Assembly: GCF_019880205.1 (NCBI RefSeq) | Contig: NZ_CP082292.1 | Location: forward strand, 3,038,001-3,102,000 | From: Pantoea alfalfae | GTDB lineage: Bacteria > Pseudomonadota > Gammaproteobacteria > Enterobacterales > Enterobacteriaceae | DNA length: 64,000 nt | Direction of reading: 5' to 3' | Part shown: positions 50,799 to 62,927 of the stretch, piece after piece | Layout: every line of letters starts with the position of its first letter | How positions within the stretch are numbered: position 1 is the first letter of the stretch | Translations under genes and position numbers: made by a program | Notes under the pieces: model-generated | Told to the model about the DNA's origin: nothing | Seen by the model: only the letters and a program-made list of their open reading frames with translations | Database searches by the model: none

Positions 50799-51016
50799 GG
50801 CATGGCTCCTTTCGCTGTTTCTGGACTGATGCTGCGCGGTAAAACGAGGCCTGCGCAAATCCTCACAAACAGTAAGTGTGGCAAAGGAACCAGGAAGCCT
50901 GACGCCGAATGTTTGTCAGAAGGTTAACCTGCTGTTGTGAAAGATAATTTAATCGTCTTCAGGCGGGCAAGGAATCGGCAGGGAGAAGCGGCCACCTGCG
51001 TGGCCGTGAGGGATGA

Positions 51017-51319
51017 TTAGCTTTTTTTCAGGCACTGGCTCATAAAGGTTTTACGCGCGTCGCCTGCCAGCTTTTTATCGCCAGCTTCGCCGTTACAGCT
51101 TTTCATTTTCATCTGCTGCGGCGTCATGTGCGACAGTTTGCTGTCCTTTTTCAGGCATTTACTCATAAAGGTTTTACGTGCTTCCCCTTTGAGATCCTGA
51201 GATTTGGCGTGCTGGTTACACATCGTCATTTTCTCCTGCTGCGGCGTTTTTTCCGCCGCACCCGCCATACCACTGACCAGCAGGCCCGCCATCATCATCG
51301 CCATTAAACTGACTTTCAT
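51017..51319 (-). CDS. psiF: Phosphate-starvation-inducible protein PsiF
   Basis: 100-residue exported protein: signal peptide MKVSLMAMMMAGLLVSGMAGA followed by two copies of the PsiF repeat, each with paired cysteines and the segment ARKTFMSxCLKK (about residues 30-58 and 70-99). E. coli PsiF is induced by phosphate starvation and lies next to phoA, close to proC; phoA is not adjacent here. I found no convincing Pho box upstream. Start at the ATG of MKVSLMA; an earlier in-frame codon at 51346 is unlikely. Confidence 0.9.
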   Translation of the reverse strand: MKVSLMAMMMAGLLVSGMAGAAEKTPQQEKMTMCNQHAKSQDLKGEARKTFMSKCLKKDSKLSHMTPQQMKMKSCNGEAGDKKLAGDARKTFMSQCLKKS

Positions 51320-51520
51320 CTTGTTATCTCCACAATGGATTGTCACCTGTTATTCTGGCAGCGAATAAGCAAAGCGGAAAATGTTTCAGGTCAAAGTGAC
51401 GTGAAGATCCCATTCCCGTCTGGGACTAACGGCGTTACTGGCGGGGATGCCGCAACAGCTTTTCGATGTAACTGCGCAGCAGGCGCACATCGTCATTTGC
51501 CAGCATTCATCAGGCAGGGC

Positions 51521-51667
51521 TTAACTGGGATCGACAAATCCGCGGCCCGGCCCGCCGCCATGTCCGCCCCAGCCACCCCCACCGCCGCCACCAGGAGGCG
51601 GGAAAAGACATCCACTTAATGCAGTCACTAATGCCACAACGGCAGCCAGCTTAACGATTCGTACCAT
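51521..51667 (-). CDS. Small Gly-rich lipoprotein
   Basis: 48-residue predicted lipoprotein. The signal peptide MVRIVKLAAVVALVTALSGC has lipobox LSGC (Cys20), followed by LFPPPGGGGGGG and a Gly/His/Trp-rich tail ending GRGFVDPS. The ATG has TGAGGTAAAT upstream. No recognised family; the Gly runs make it similar to small 'PGP motif' lipoproteins of enterics. It could be a spurious low-complexity frame, but the complete lipoprotein signal and ribosome site argue that it is real. Confidence 0.6.
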   Translation of the reverse strand: MVRIVKLAAVVALVTALSGCLFPPPGGGGGGGWGGHGGGPGRGFVDPS

Positions 51668-51875
51668 ATTTACCTCAGGGTGATGAAATCGGGCTGAGTG
51701 TATGAAGGCACCCGCATGGCGACAAGTGAGATTCCTCCGCTTCCGGCTGCTATTCATCTTTGCTGACCAGACTTAACGTTTTACAGTCAGTAAGCCGCCA
51801 CATTCTCAACAGTGCGGCCTGCTTTCGGGGCAAACTATTTGTGCAAATCGGGATGGCGAACGCTTTACAGCCTGA

Positions 51876-56214
<4,339 letters not shown>

Positions 56215-56648
56215 GGGCAGATGATTCAAAGAGAGGGAGTGCTTAGTTTAACGCGACGATTCTTAACGTGACCGACATAACATGGCACAAACGGCAAAAG
56301 ACAGGATTCCTCTTGATTCAGCGCAATTACCCGCGAAAATTTTCTCTGACCAGCGGTTTACAGCGTGAATCCCGTGGCCGATGGCCTGCCCTGGCACCCT
56401 CTTCCTCAACCATGCCTCATCAATATGGAAAAATATGTCATTCTGTTACTGACAACGATTCACGCCGCTTCTATGTTTAAAAAATCGCCAGTCGTGGCGA
56501 TGTGACGATCATTCTGCCTGGCGCGACGTCCTCCGCTAAAAAACGGTCCAGACCATCCGGCTACGCTGAGGCAGTTCAGCTTATGACGTGCATAGATGCC
56601 CTTACACCTGCGTAAGGGTCGGGGTAGCGTTTCAGCGGAGGTAGGGAA
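56215..56648. other. Upstream region between mdtG-like and ymgB-like genes
   Basis: About 430 bases carrying the two divergent promoters. No frame here has a family match. The GGAGG site of the next gene lies at its right end. Confidence 0.4.
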
Positions 56649-56900
56649 ATGAGAGTGCAAACAAGCAGTGCCAGCCGCGCTATCAGTGACTATTTCAACA
56701 GCCCGAACTGGCGAATACCGCCAGAGTCCGATCTGCTGGCGGTTATTCTGCGTGAAATTATGGAGGCGGGAGAACCCGCGACCAGTAAGGCACTGATTGC
56801 GCGGGTGATCGACAAACTGGAAGTCGAAGGCGATGAGGCGCAGTTGCAGCGGTATCGCACCCTGCTGGCACAGCTCATCGACACGCATCCGGAGGTGTAA
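56649..56900 (+). CDS. YmgB/AriR-family biofilm/acid-resistance regulator-like protein
   Basis: 83-residue small protein with GGAGG seven bases before the ATG. The central region LLAVILREIMEAGEPATSKALIARVIDKLEVEGDEAQLQRYRTLLAQLID matches the YmgB/AriR/YcgZ helical family pattern (EIxxxG...SNKAxIxxLIxxLExExD...YRxxLExL) of small dimeric regulators acting in biofilm formation and acid resistance. The family assignment is from pattern recall and is moderate. No ymgA/ymgC partner is adjacent. Confidence 0.7.
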   Translation: MRVQTSSASRAISDYFNSPNWRIPPESDLLAVILREIMEAGEPATSKALIARVIDKLEVEGDEAQLQRYRTLLAQLIDTHPEV

Positions 56901-56909
56901 AGCGTCGGT

Positions 56910-57227
56910 TTACTTCACCCAGCGCAGTTTATCCGCTTCGCTGACGCTGGCCCGTCCGCTGCTGAGCTGAAACAGGCAGAGCTCGCGTCCACGCCTGTTT
57001 TTCATATGCTGCTGGGGATAGCGCCCCTCCAGCAACAGTGCGCTGTAACCTGTGTTGTCGTCATACTCAATCGGCTCGCCCAGCACCTTTACTTTACTCA
57101 GATGGCTGGCATTAATACACGCCTGTGTCATGATCTGGCGGCTCTTCTGCCAGGCCTCTTCACTGGACGCCTGTGCCAGTGTGCTGCTGAGTAACAACGT
57201 GGGCAGCAGTGCCCCTATGCATTTCAT
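56910..57227 (-). CDS. Predicted periplasmic protein of unknown function
   Basis: 105-residue protein with signal peptide MKCIGALLPTLLLSSTLAQA and a mature domain with two further cysteines (MTQACINASH and RGRELCLFQLSSG) that could form a disulfide. I do not recognise the family. The gene has a GGAGCGGAGAAG-type upstream site. It is convergent with the ymgB-like gene and lies just downstream of a terminator following the I78 gene. Confidence 0.6.
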   Translation of the reverse strand: MKCIGALLPTLLLSSTLAQASSEEAWQKSRQIMTQACINASHLSKVKVLGEPIEYDDNTGYSALLLEGRYPQQHMKNRRGRELCLFQLSSGRASVSEADKLRWVK

Positions 57228-57260
57228 CTTCTCCGCTCCTGTTCCGGCCCGAAGGCGCTA

Positions 57261-57285
57261 AAAAAATTCCCGCCGGGGCGGGAAT
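57261..57285 (-). terminator. Terminator downstream of the I78 inhibitor gene
   Basis: ATTCCCGC, CGGG loop, GCGGGAAT (57266-57285); on the minus strand the stem is followed by a T-run (AAAAAA at 57261-57266 on the plus strand). It lies about 100 bases past the I78 stop. Confidence 0.85.
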
Positions 57286-57382
57286 AAACAAGACGAGCAC
57301 TATTTATTGTGTGACGAGGAAGTTTCTTAAACGCGCTGCTATCCTCGCCTGCCGTTATGACAAGCCTATGACAGACCGGCCG

Positions 57383-57679
57383 TCAGCCACAATAAACTGA
57401 GCTGATATTGCCATTTTTGTCGGCCAGGAAGTTAAGCCGGTTAAGGTTGAAATCCATGGTGACCGCAGAATTATAGGGGATTGGACGCACCTGCTGTTCA
57501 AAGTGTTGACCCTGAAGCACGGTTAACGGTTTGCCGACATAGTTCTGAAACTGAGAGGCACCGCAGCGGTCGGCTTCAGGATCCTGCGGCACACTGGCGG
57601 TGTCAGGTTTACTGGCAGACTGACAGGCGGTTAATGCAAACAGACCCACTACCAGCAGCCCTTTTCCATAAAATTTCAC
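57383..57679 (-). CDS. I78-family peptidase inhibitor lipoprotein
   Basis: 98-residue lipoprotein. The signal peptide MKFYGKGLLVVGLFALTAC has lipobox LTAC (Cys19). The mature domain matches the I78 family (PF11720): CGASQFQNYVGKPLTVL, an arginine-proline region (RPIPYNSAVTMDFNLNRLNFLAD), and the terminal NISSVYCG; the first Cys and the final Cys are the usual disulfide pair. These proteins are proposed inhibitors of serine peptidases such as subtilisin. Start ATG with AGGAGAACAAACG upstream. Confidence 0.85.
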   Translation of the reverse strand: MKFYGKGLLVVGLFALTACQSASKPDTASVPQDPEADRCGASQFQNYVGKPLTVLQGQHFEQQVRPIPYNSAVTMDFNLNRLNFLADKNGNISSVYCG

Positions 57680-57889
57680 GTTTGTTCTCCTGTTGGACGT
57701 GTAAAACCTGCCCCAAGAGTAGCAAAGCGTGCCTGCTGACCAGAAGCCGGAAAAGGTAAAGTTGTTACAGTGAGCGCGGATCCGGGTGTCCCACAGACTC
57801 TCTTTTTAAGATTAATCGCACTCACTGCCTAAAAAAACCACAGTGAGCCGCTACACTATCTTAAGACTATTCTTACCCCTGTGGAGGTC

Positions 57890-57958
57890 ATGATGGAACT
57901 GATTATTTTTGTTGTCTGCGCAATGCTGATGACCGCCGTGGCGGTCAAAGTCCGTTAA
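57890..57958 (+). CDS. 22-residue single-pass membrane small protein (unannotated type)
   Basis: Short reading frame MMELIIFVVCAMLMTAVAV, then KVR and stop. A GTGGAGGTC ribosome site precedes the ATG directly, with a second ATG next to it. The sequence is a near-ideal membrane helix with a basic C-terminal end (inside-positive). Upstream a TACACTAT (57851-57858) could be a -10. Its stop codon overlaps the stop of the convergent diguanylate-cyclase gene by 4 bases. I know of no named family; enteric small membrane proteins of this shape are often functional. Confidence 0.55.
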   Translation: MMELIIFVVCAMLMTAVAVKVR

Positions 57959-60558
57959 ACCGGCTCAGCCTGATTCTGCGTTGTTCTTTCCAGAAGCGTA
58001 CTGAATGCAGCCAGCGGCATCGGCCGACCGAGGAAGTAGCCTTGCCCCTCTTCGCACGAGAGCTGTTTTAGCTGGTTCAGCTGCGCTTCTGTCTCAATTC
58101 CCTCCGCCGTGATCGTCAGGGCGAAGGCGCGTGCCAGCGCAATAATGCCCGCCACCACCGATTGCGCCTGCTGCGACTCCGGGAAATCTTTCATCCAGGA
58201 GCGATCAATCTTCAGACCGTTAAACGGGAAGGTCTTCAGATAGCCCAGCGCGGCATAGCCGGTGCCAAAATCGTCGACGGTTAACCTTACCCCCAGCGAC
58301 CGTAAGCCCTGCATTACCTCCAGCGCATGCTGTGGATGTTCAAAGGTGACATTCTCCGTGATCTCCAGCTCCAGCCTTGTCGCTGGCAGACCACTTTTCG
58401 CCAGCGCATCTGCCACCCGTTGCACCAGATCGCTGGTGCGAAACTCCATCGGCGAAATATTGACTGACACATAGCGATCGCCACCCCAGCCCAGCGCATC
58501 CTGGCAGGCACGCATCAGAACCCAGTCGCTGATAGTGGCGATCAGACCGCTCTCTTCCGCCAGCGGAATAAAGTGGTCTGGCGTAATCCACTGATCCGGG
58601 GCAATCTGCCAGCGAATCAGCGCTTCAGCGCCGGCCAGCTGACCGGTCAGCAGCTGATAACGGGGCTGATAGTGCAGACGGAATTCATTAGTAGTCAGTG
58701 CTTTCTCAATGCGCCGCGCCATTTCACGCTTATCTTCGCGCTGGCTCGCCATTTCATTGGCGTACCAGACCCACTGATTACGTCCCGCATCGCGTGCTTC
58801 ATTCAGTGCGATATCTGCCATCTGCAACAGCGCTTCCGGATGGCTGGCATCCTGTGGCGCACAGGCAATGCCCATGCTGATGGTGAGATAGTGGACATGC
58901 TGACCGGTGCTGACTGGCTGCTGAACCTCGTGCACCAGCTGAGCACAACGCTGATCGATCCGCTCACGGTTCGTTTCCCGCAACACCAGTACAAATTCAT
59001 CACCGCTCAGCCGCGCCACCAGCTCCTGCGGGCCGATACAGTGCTTCAGACGCTGCGCTATCTGGCTCAGTACCTCATCGCCCGCCGCATGACCCCAGGT
59101 TTCATTAATTGGCCGGAACTGATCGAGATCGAGGGTAATCAGCGTCAGCGGCGCAGCGCCATCAGGCAGCGCAAGGTGCAGCGTCAGAAACTCCAGCAGC
59201 TGCACGCGGTTCGACAGACCGGTTAAAACGTCGTGACGCGACAGAAACTGAATGCGTGCCTCTGCTTCCATGCCCTGGGTGATGTCCGATACCGTGCCGC
59301 GAAATCCGATACGTCGCGCATCATGCCAGATGGTTTTCGCCACCAGTTGACCGATGCGGCGGTGACCCTGTGCGGACATAAACTGACAGCGCAGCGGCAT
59401 CTGTTGCTCTTCCGCCTCCTGCCGCAGCAGCCAGGCGACCAGTGAATGGCTGGGATGGGTCAGCAGGTGATCGATGTGACGTCCCAGCCAGTGTGTGATG
59501 TCGTGGCCGGTAAGGGTATGAAAGCGCGCGGACAGATAGATCAGGCGACCCTCTTCATCCGTTTCCCAGATCCAGTCTGACGCCGCCTCAGCGAGATCGC
59601 GAAACCGCGCTTCACTGTTGGCAAGCTCCTGCTGACTGATTGCCAGCATGGCAAAGCGGCGGTCAGAGAGAATCGCATTGGAGAGCGCATGGCGGCTGAC
59701 GCGATGAGTAATGATGCCGATGATGATCGCCGTCAGCAGCAGCAGTGGCAGCAGCAACCCGATCAGGCCCATGCCCGGCATTTTTGACGTCCAGCGCAGC
59801 ACAATCGGCTCGCCGCCTGGCAACGGTAGTACCATTCGCGGTTCATGCAGGGCATCCTCTTCACTGGCGGGCAGACGCAGTTCGCGTATATCCAGCGTCG
59901 CGCCCAGCGCCTGTAATTTGGCGGGTGTAAACAGATTCACGAACACCATGATTGATGCAGGCCCGGCCATGGGCGGCACGTTCGGCAGTTTACCGCTGCT
60001 GATAGGTGCGGCCACCACAATCGCGGGCAGATGGTTGATCAGCGCATTGCGGGTCATCGCTTTATTATTGAGCTGACGCGCTGCCGCAATTAGCGTCCGT
60101 GTCTCATGACCCAGCCAGGCTTCCAGTGGCGTATCCGCCATCTGCCCATTAATCACGCTGTAGGTGGTGTGACCTTTGCTGTCGACCACGAACACGCCTT
60201 CATAGTGATACTCTTCGTAAAGACCCGGTCCGAAGTTCTCTTCGTCAAACGCCCAGACTTTGTTCACCCTGACATGGAGATTGCGCCAGGCTTCTCCCCA
60301 GAAGGCATAATCCCGGATATCGGTGACCATCGCCTCCTGACGATTTTGCCACGTCTGCTGCATCAGCATGCGGTCATGCTCAACCGATGCGCTGTTCTGA
60401 CGCTGTGCAATCATCAGTACCATCAGCATCGAGAGCACCAGCACACCAGACAGCAGCAGCGAAAGCGTACGCAGGCTGCGCCGCGTAAAGCGGACAGTGC
60501 GATCTTCAGCGGCATGTCTGAATGGTGGCGACGGCGGCGCCGGAGGGTTAAAAGTCAT
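57955..60558 (-). CDS. CHASE4-PAS-GGDEF-EAL cyclic-di-GMP signalling protein
   Basis: 867-residue inner-membrane sensor. N-terminal membrane segment (about 32-50), a periplasmic CHASE4 domain (about 60-250), a second membrane segment [21 protein letters not shown], a PAS domain (about 315-425, RFRDLAEAASDWIWETDEEGRLIYL), GGDEF (about 440-600) and EAL (about 615-860). The active GG(D/E)EF site is SGDEF (RLSGDEFVLVLRE), a Ser in place of the first Gly. The EAL domain has GAEALIRW, EITENV and DDFGTGYAALGYLKTFPFNGLKIDRSW intact. The EAL half is probably a c-di-GMP phosphodiesterase; cyclase activity is uncertain. Start ATG 60558 is the only clear one. Confidence 0.9.
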   Translation of the reverse strand: MTFNPPAPPSPPFRHAAEDRTVRFTRRSLRTLSLLLSGVLVLSMLMVLMIAQRQNSASVEHDRMLMQQTWQNRQEAMVTDIRDYAFWGEAWRNLHVRVNKVWAFDEENFGPGLYEEYHYEGVFVVDSKGHTTYSVINGQMADTPLEAWLGHETRTLIAAARQLNNKAMTRNALINHLPAIVVAAPISSGKLPNVPPMAGPASIMVFVNLFTPAKLQALGATLDIRELRLPASEEDALHEPRMVLPLPGGEPIVLRWTSKMPGMGLIGLLLPLLLLTAIIIGIITHRVSRHALSNAILSDRRFAMLAISQQELANSEARFRDLAEAASDWIWETDEEGRLIYLSARFHTLTGHDITHWLGRHIDHLLTHPSHSLVAWLLRQEAEEQQMPLRCQFMSAQGHRRIGQLVAKTIWHDARRIGFRGTVSDITQGMEAEARIQFLSRHDVLTGLSNRVQLLEFLTLHLALPDGAAPLTLITLDLDQFRPINETWGHAAGDEVLSQIAQRLKHCIGPQELVARLSGDEFVLVLRETNRERIDQRCAQLVHEVQQPVSTGQHVHYLTISMGIACAPQDASHPEALLQMADIALNEARDAGRNQWVWYANEMASQREDKREMARRIEKALTTNEFRLHYQPRYQLLTGQLAGAEALIRWQIAPDQWITPDHFIPLAEESGLIATISDWVLMRACQDALGWGGDRYVSVNISPMEFRTSDLVQRVADALAKSGLPATRLELEITENVTFEHPQHALEVMQGLRSLGVRLTVDDFGTGYAALGYLKTFPFNGLKIDRSWMKDFPESQQAQSVVAGIIALARAFALTITAEGIETEAQLNQLKQLSCEEGQGYFLGRPMPLAAFSTLLERTTQNQAEPV

Positions 60559-60771
60559 TAAGAGTGCTCACTACACAGCCAGGGATTAAGATCACAGGCC
60601 TGCAATACAACATGCGTTGCTGGCCAGATTAGTTTCATCAGTTATCGGCCCGGGCGCTCCGGTGTTTAGTCTGCGGCTAACATTTTGCGCTTAAATAATG
60701 TGTAACAGGCTCACTCGACAGCGATCGGGTGCATTGCTACTATGCGCTTACCTTCGCTGGCTGAGTCGCCT

Positions 60772-61422
60772 ATGAACACCAATTCCGACAGAGTGACCCT
60801 GACGCTGTTCTACGTCGGCAGCTTTGTGGTCTATTACCTGGTTACCATGCTGATCACGCTGTTCCCTAATTACAGCGTGCTGCGTAATGACGGCCTGCTG
60901 GTGCCCGTACTCTGCCTGTTTGAATTTGCTGTTATCTACCCGCTTTATCGCTTTTACTGCCAGCGTCGTACTGATTTGCCGCTGGGTGAGCTTTACACGC
61001 TGCAAACCCTGCTGTTTACCGGCGCGCTGTTTTTGTTGATGGCAGCACAGATGCAGTTCATGCAGCCGGAAGGCTGGCTGGTGATGCAGGCCCAGCAGGG
61101 ACGCAATTCGCTGTTGATCCTGCTGCTGACCGCCGTACTGCTGGCGCCGGTGTTTGAAGAGGTGCTGTTCCGCGGTTTCCTGTTACAGGGTTTTCTGCTG
61201 TGGGCGCCGCGCAGCCGTTTCGCCTGCATGCTGCTGACCTCACTGCTGTTTGCGGTGATGCATACACAGTATGTGCACTGGCAGACCCTTATCGCTCTGA
61301 CGCTGTTTTCGCTGCTGCTCTGCTATGCGCGGCTGCGGAGTAACAGTCTGGCGCTGCCCATCTTCCTGCACACCCTGAATAACCTGATTGCGCTGCTGCC
61401 CGCCTGGTATTTTGCTGGCTGA
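60772..61422 (+). CDS. CPBP-family intramembrane glutamic endopeptidase
   Basis: 216-residue inner-membrane protein of the CAAX-protease/bacteriocin-processing (Abi) family with several hydrophobic segments. The four motifs are visible: APVFEEVLFRGFLLQGFL (catalytic EExxxR), FAVMHTQYVHW (FxxxH), and the C-terminal HTLNN. Function unknown; relatives process CAAX proteins, bacteriocins or act in self-immunity. The start is ATG 60772 (MNTNSDRVTLTLFYVG); the longer frame from 60742 is less likely. Confidence 0.85.
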   Translation: MNTNSDRVTLTLFYVGSFVVYYLVTMLITLFPNYSVLRNDGLLVPVLCLFEFAVIYPLYRFYCQRRTDLPLGELYTLQTLLFTGALFLLMAAQMQFMQPEGWLVMQAQQGRNSLLILLLTAVLLAPVFEEVLFRGFLLQGFLLWAPRSRFACMLLTSLLFAVMHTQYVHWQTLIALTLFSLLLCYARLRSNSLALPIFLHTLNNLIALLPAWYFAG

Positions 61423-61596
61423 CTCCCTGCCAGCGTCCTCGTCTTACCCAGCCCTCATCCTGCCGCAGGCCGCTGCCTGGCAGCGTCATAGCTCACACTG
61501 ACAATGCCGCCCCGTCACGTTTGTCTATACTGGATGTTAAAAAGGGATAAAAAGCACCATAGTCCGGACCACCAGACCGTGTAAAGGAGAGGATCT

Positions 61597-61767
61597 ATGT
61601 TGATAGGATTTGTGTTGTTAGTGAGCGCGTGTGGCTACGATGCCTGCGAAGCGCTGCCGGTCTCGGAGCGCATCTATCCGACGAAGGTGGACTGTGAAAC
61701 GATGGCAAACCGTATTCATAAAGTCAGACCGAATGTGGTACTGCTTTGTGGTGAGGTCCATCGCTGA
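61597..61767 (+). CDS. DUF1482/YebW-like small protein
   Basis: 56-residue protein MLIGFVLLVSACGYDACEAL... ending CGEVHR, with AAAGGAGAGGATCT giving a strong ribosome site. It has the DUF1482/YebW shape: a short hydrophobic start, a Cys pair and the VYxxxxxC-like segment SERIYPTKVDCETMANRI, similar to YebW's VDVYNTEQQCLYS. The small family has no known function. Four cysteines. Confidence 0.6.
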   Translation: MLIGFVLLVSACGYDACEALPVSERIYPTKVDCETMANRIHKVRPNVVLLCGEVHR

Positions 61768-61866
61768 TTCAGGACCAGATTCAATAAAGCAGGGCTGCAA
61801 CATTGCAAGCTGGCGCTTTAACGTACAAAATATAAGCTGTTGTTAACCTTTACCGTAGTGAATCCC

Positions 61867-62097
61867 ATGAAAACATCACGCCCCCGTCGTCCTGGTGGAC
61901 GCTGGGTTTACTATCTTTTGTATGATGGCATTCTGTGGCCCTGCCCCGTCCGATGGGAGTGGGAGAGCAGCTATGGCGGCTGGTTGCCATTTTACTACAC
62001 GCCAACCTTTGAGTTTTTGGTGGGTGATCCGCGTAAGGCTTATCGTATTGCGCGCAGCGATGTGCGGACTAAACGGCGCGAGGATGCTTTTGTCTGA
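61867..62097 (+). CDS. Short aromatic-rich protein, uncharacterised
   Basis: Reading frame of 76 residues, MKTSRPRRPGGRWVYYLLYD..., very rich in Tyr, Trp and Pro (RWEWESSYGGWLPFYYTP) with a basic tail. The upstream site (GTAGTGAATCCC) is only weak and I recognise no family. It is convergent with the two tiny reading frames at 62104-62320. It may be an accessory gene or a chance frame. Confidence 0.4.
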   Translation: MKTSRPRRPGGRWVYYLLYDGILWPCPVRWEWESSYGGWLPFYYTPTFEFLVGDPRKAYRIARSDVRTKRREDAFV

Positions 62098-62103
62098 GGG
62101 CGA

Positions 62104-62208
62104 TTATCGCCACGGCAGCCATGAGGCTGTGAGCAGAAAATGAACCGCTTCCAGTACGATAATTACCATCACTAAGATGCCCAGCGAGTGGCGACTCATC
62201 CACTTCAT
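62104..62208 (-). CDS. 34-residue single-pass membrane small protein (candidate)
   Basis: Reading frame MKWMSRHSLGILVMVIIVLE, then AVHFLLTASWLPWR and stop. It has one hydrophobic segment, basic residues at both ends and two Trp at the tail. It starts 4 bases after the stop of the 35-residue frame at 62213-62320, so coupled translation is possible. No strong Shine-Dalgarno of its own. No recognised family. Confidence 0.4.
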   Translation of the reverse strand: MKWMSRHSLGILVMVIIVLEAVHFLLTASWLPWR

Positions 62209-62212
62209 CGGC

Positions 62213-62320
62213 TCAGGCCCAGATCATCGCAGCCCAGCGGATCAGCAGCAGCGCGCCGCAAATGCACAGCAGAACCAACACCATCTTCCAGTACTTTTTG
62301 GCCGCCCGGTATCTTGTCAC
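62213..62320 (-). CDS. 35-residue single-pass membrane small protein (candidate)
   Basis: Reading frame starting at GTG with GAGGGGAAACCGAG upstream: MTRYRAAKKYWKMVLVLLCI, then CGALLLIRWAAMIWA. A basic cytoplasmic end precedes a 20-residue hydrophobic helix. A longer ATG frame to 62404 exists but passes through a hairpin region. It is followed at 4 bases by another tiny membrane frame, so the two look like an operon downstream of osmC. Confidence 0.45.
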   Translation of the reverse strand: MTRYRAAKKYWKMVLVLLCICGALLLIRWAAMIWA

Positions 62321-62347
62321 CTCGGTTTCCCCTCTGTCAGAAAGCGA

Positions 62348-62369
62348 AGATGCGCCAGAAGGCGCATCT
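62348..62369 (-). terminator. Hairpin downstream of osmC
   Basis: AGATGCGCC, AGAA loop, GGCGCATCT: a perfect 9-bp stem 70 bases past the osmC stop. On the minus strand it is followed by TCGCTTTCTG, a weak T-rich tail. It could be the osmC terminator or the 5' leader structure of the small frames at 62104-62320. Confidence 0.6.
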
Positions 62370-62441
62370 GTTCCGGTCAGCAACAGGACCGGGAGGCATA
62401 GCATAACGTCGGGGCCACCAAAAGGCGACCCGTTGCCGGCA

Positions 62442-62870
62442 TCAATTGTTCAGGGTGTAATCCAGCGTAATTTCCGCGTTCAGTACCTGAGAAACCGGGC
62501 AGCCCGCTTTGGCTTTGTTGATGATTTCGTCGAAGGCCGACTCATCAATGCCAGGCAGAGAAATCGTGCTGGTCAGCGCCACTTTAGTGATGGCAAAGCC
62601 GTCGCCTTTTTTATCCAGTGACACGTCAGCCGTGGTATCAATGCTTTCCGGCGTATGACCTGCATTGCCCAGCATCAGCGACAGTGCCATAGAGAAACAG
62701 GCCGCATGCGCTGCACCAATCAGCTCTTCCGGGTTGGTGCCTTTGCCGCCTTCAAAACGGGTATTAAAGCCATAAGGCTGCTGGCTCAGCACGCCGCTCT
62801 CGGTGCTAACGGTGCCTTTGCCTTTGATATTGCCTTCCCAGTGCGCCGAACCTTTCTTATGAATAGTCAT
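62442..62870 (-). CDS. osmC: Peroxiredoxin OsmC
   Basis: 142-residue cytosolic organic hydroperoxide reductase, induced by osmotic stress in E. coli. It matches E. coli OsmC over its length: MTIHKKGSAHWEGNIKGKG, QPYGFNTRFEG, and the two catalytic cysteines in GAAHAACFSMALSL and KAGCPVSQVLNAE. Start at ATG 62870 (family start); the longer frame to 62918 is not conserved. Convergent or tandem genes: lldD is 57 bases upstream on the same strand. Confidence 0.96.
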   Translation of the reverse strand: MTIHKKGSAHWEGNIKGKGTVSTESGVLSQQPYGFNTRFEGGKGTNPEELIGAAHAACFSMALSLMLGNAGHTPESIDTTADVSLDKKGDGFAITKVALTSTISLPGIDESAFDEIINKAKAGCPVSQVLNAEITLDYTLNN

Positions 62871-62927
62871 GTCATTCCTCCTGTGGGTAAAGAAGCTAAG
62901 TATAGACAACACATTCATTTTCGCAGG

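Noticed and set aside
51320..51420. Pho box upstream of psiF
   Set aside because: No pair of CTGTCA-type half-sites 11 bases apart is visible, in contrast to the clear site at phoB.
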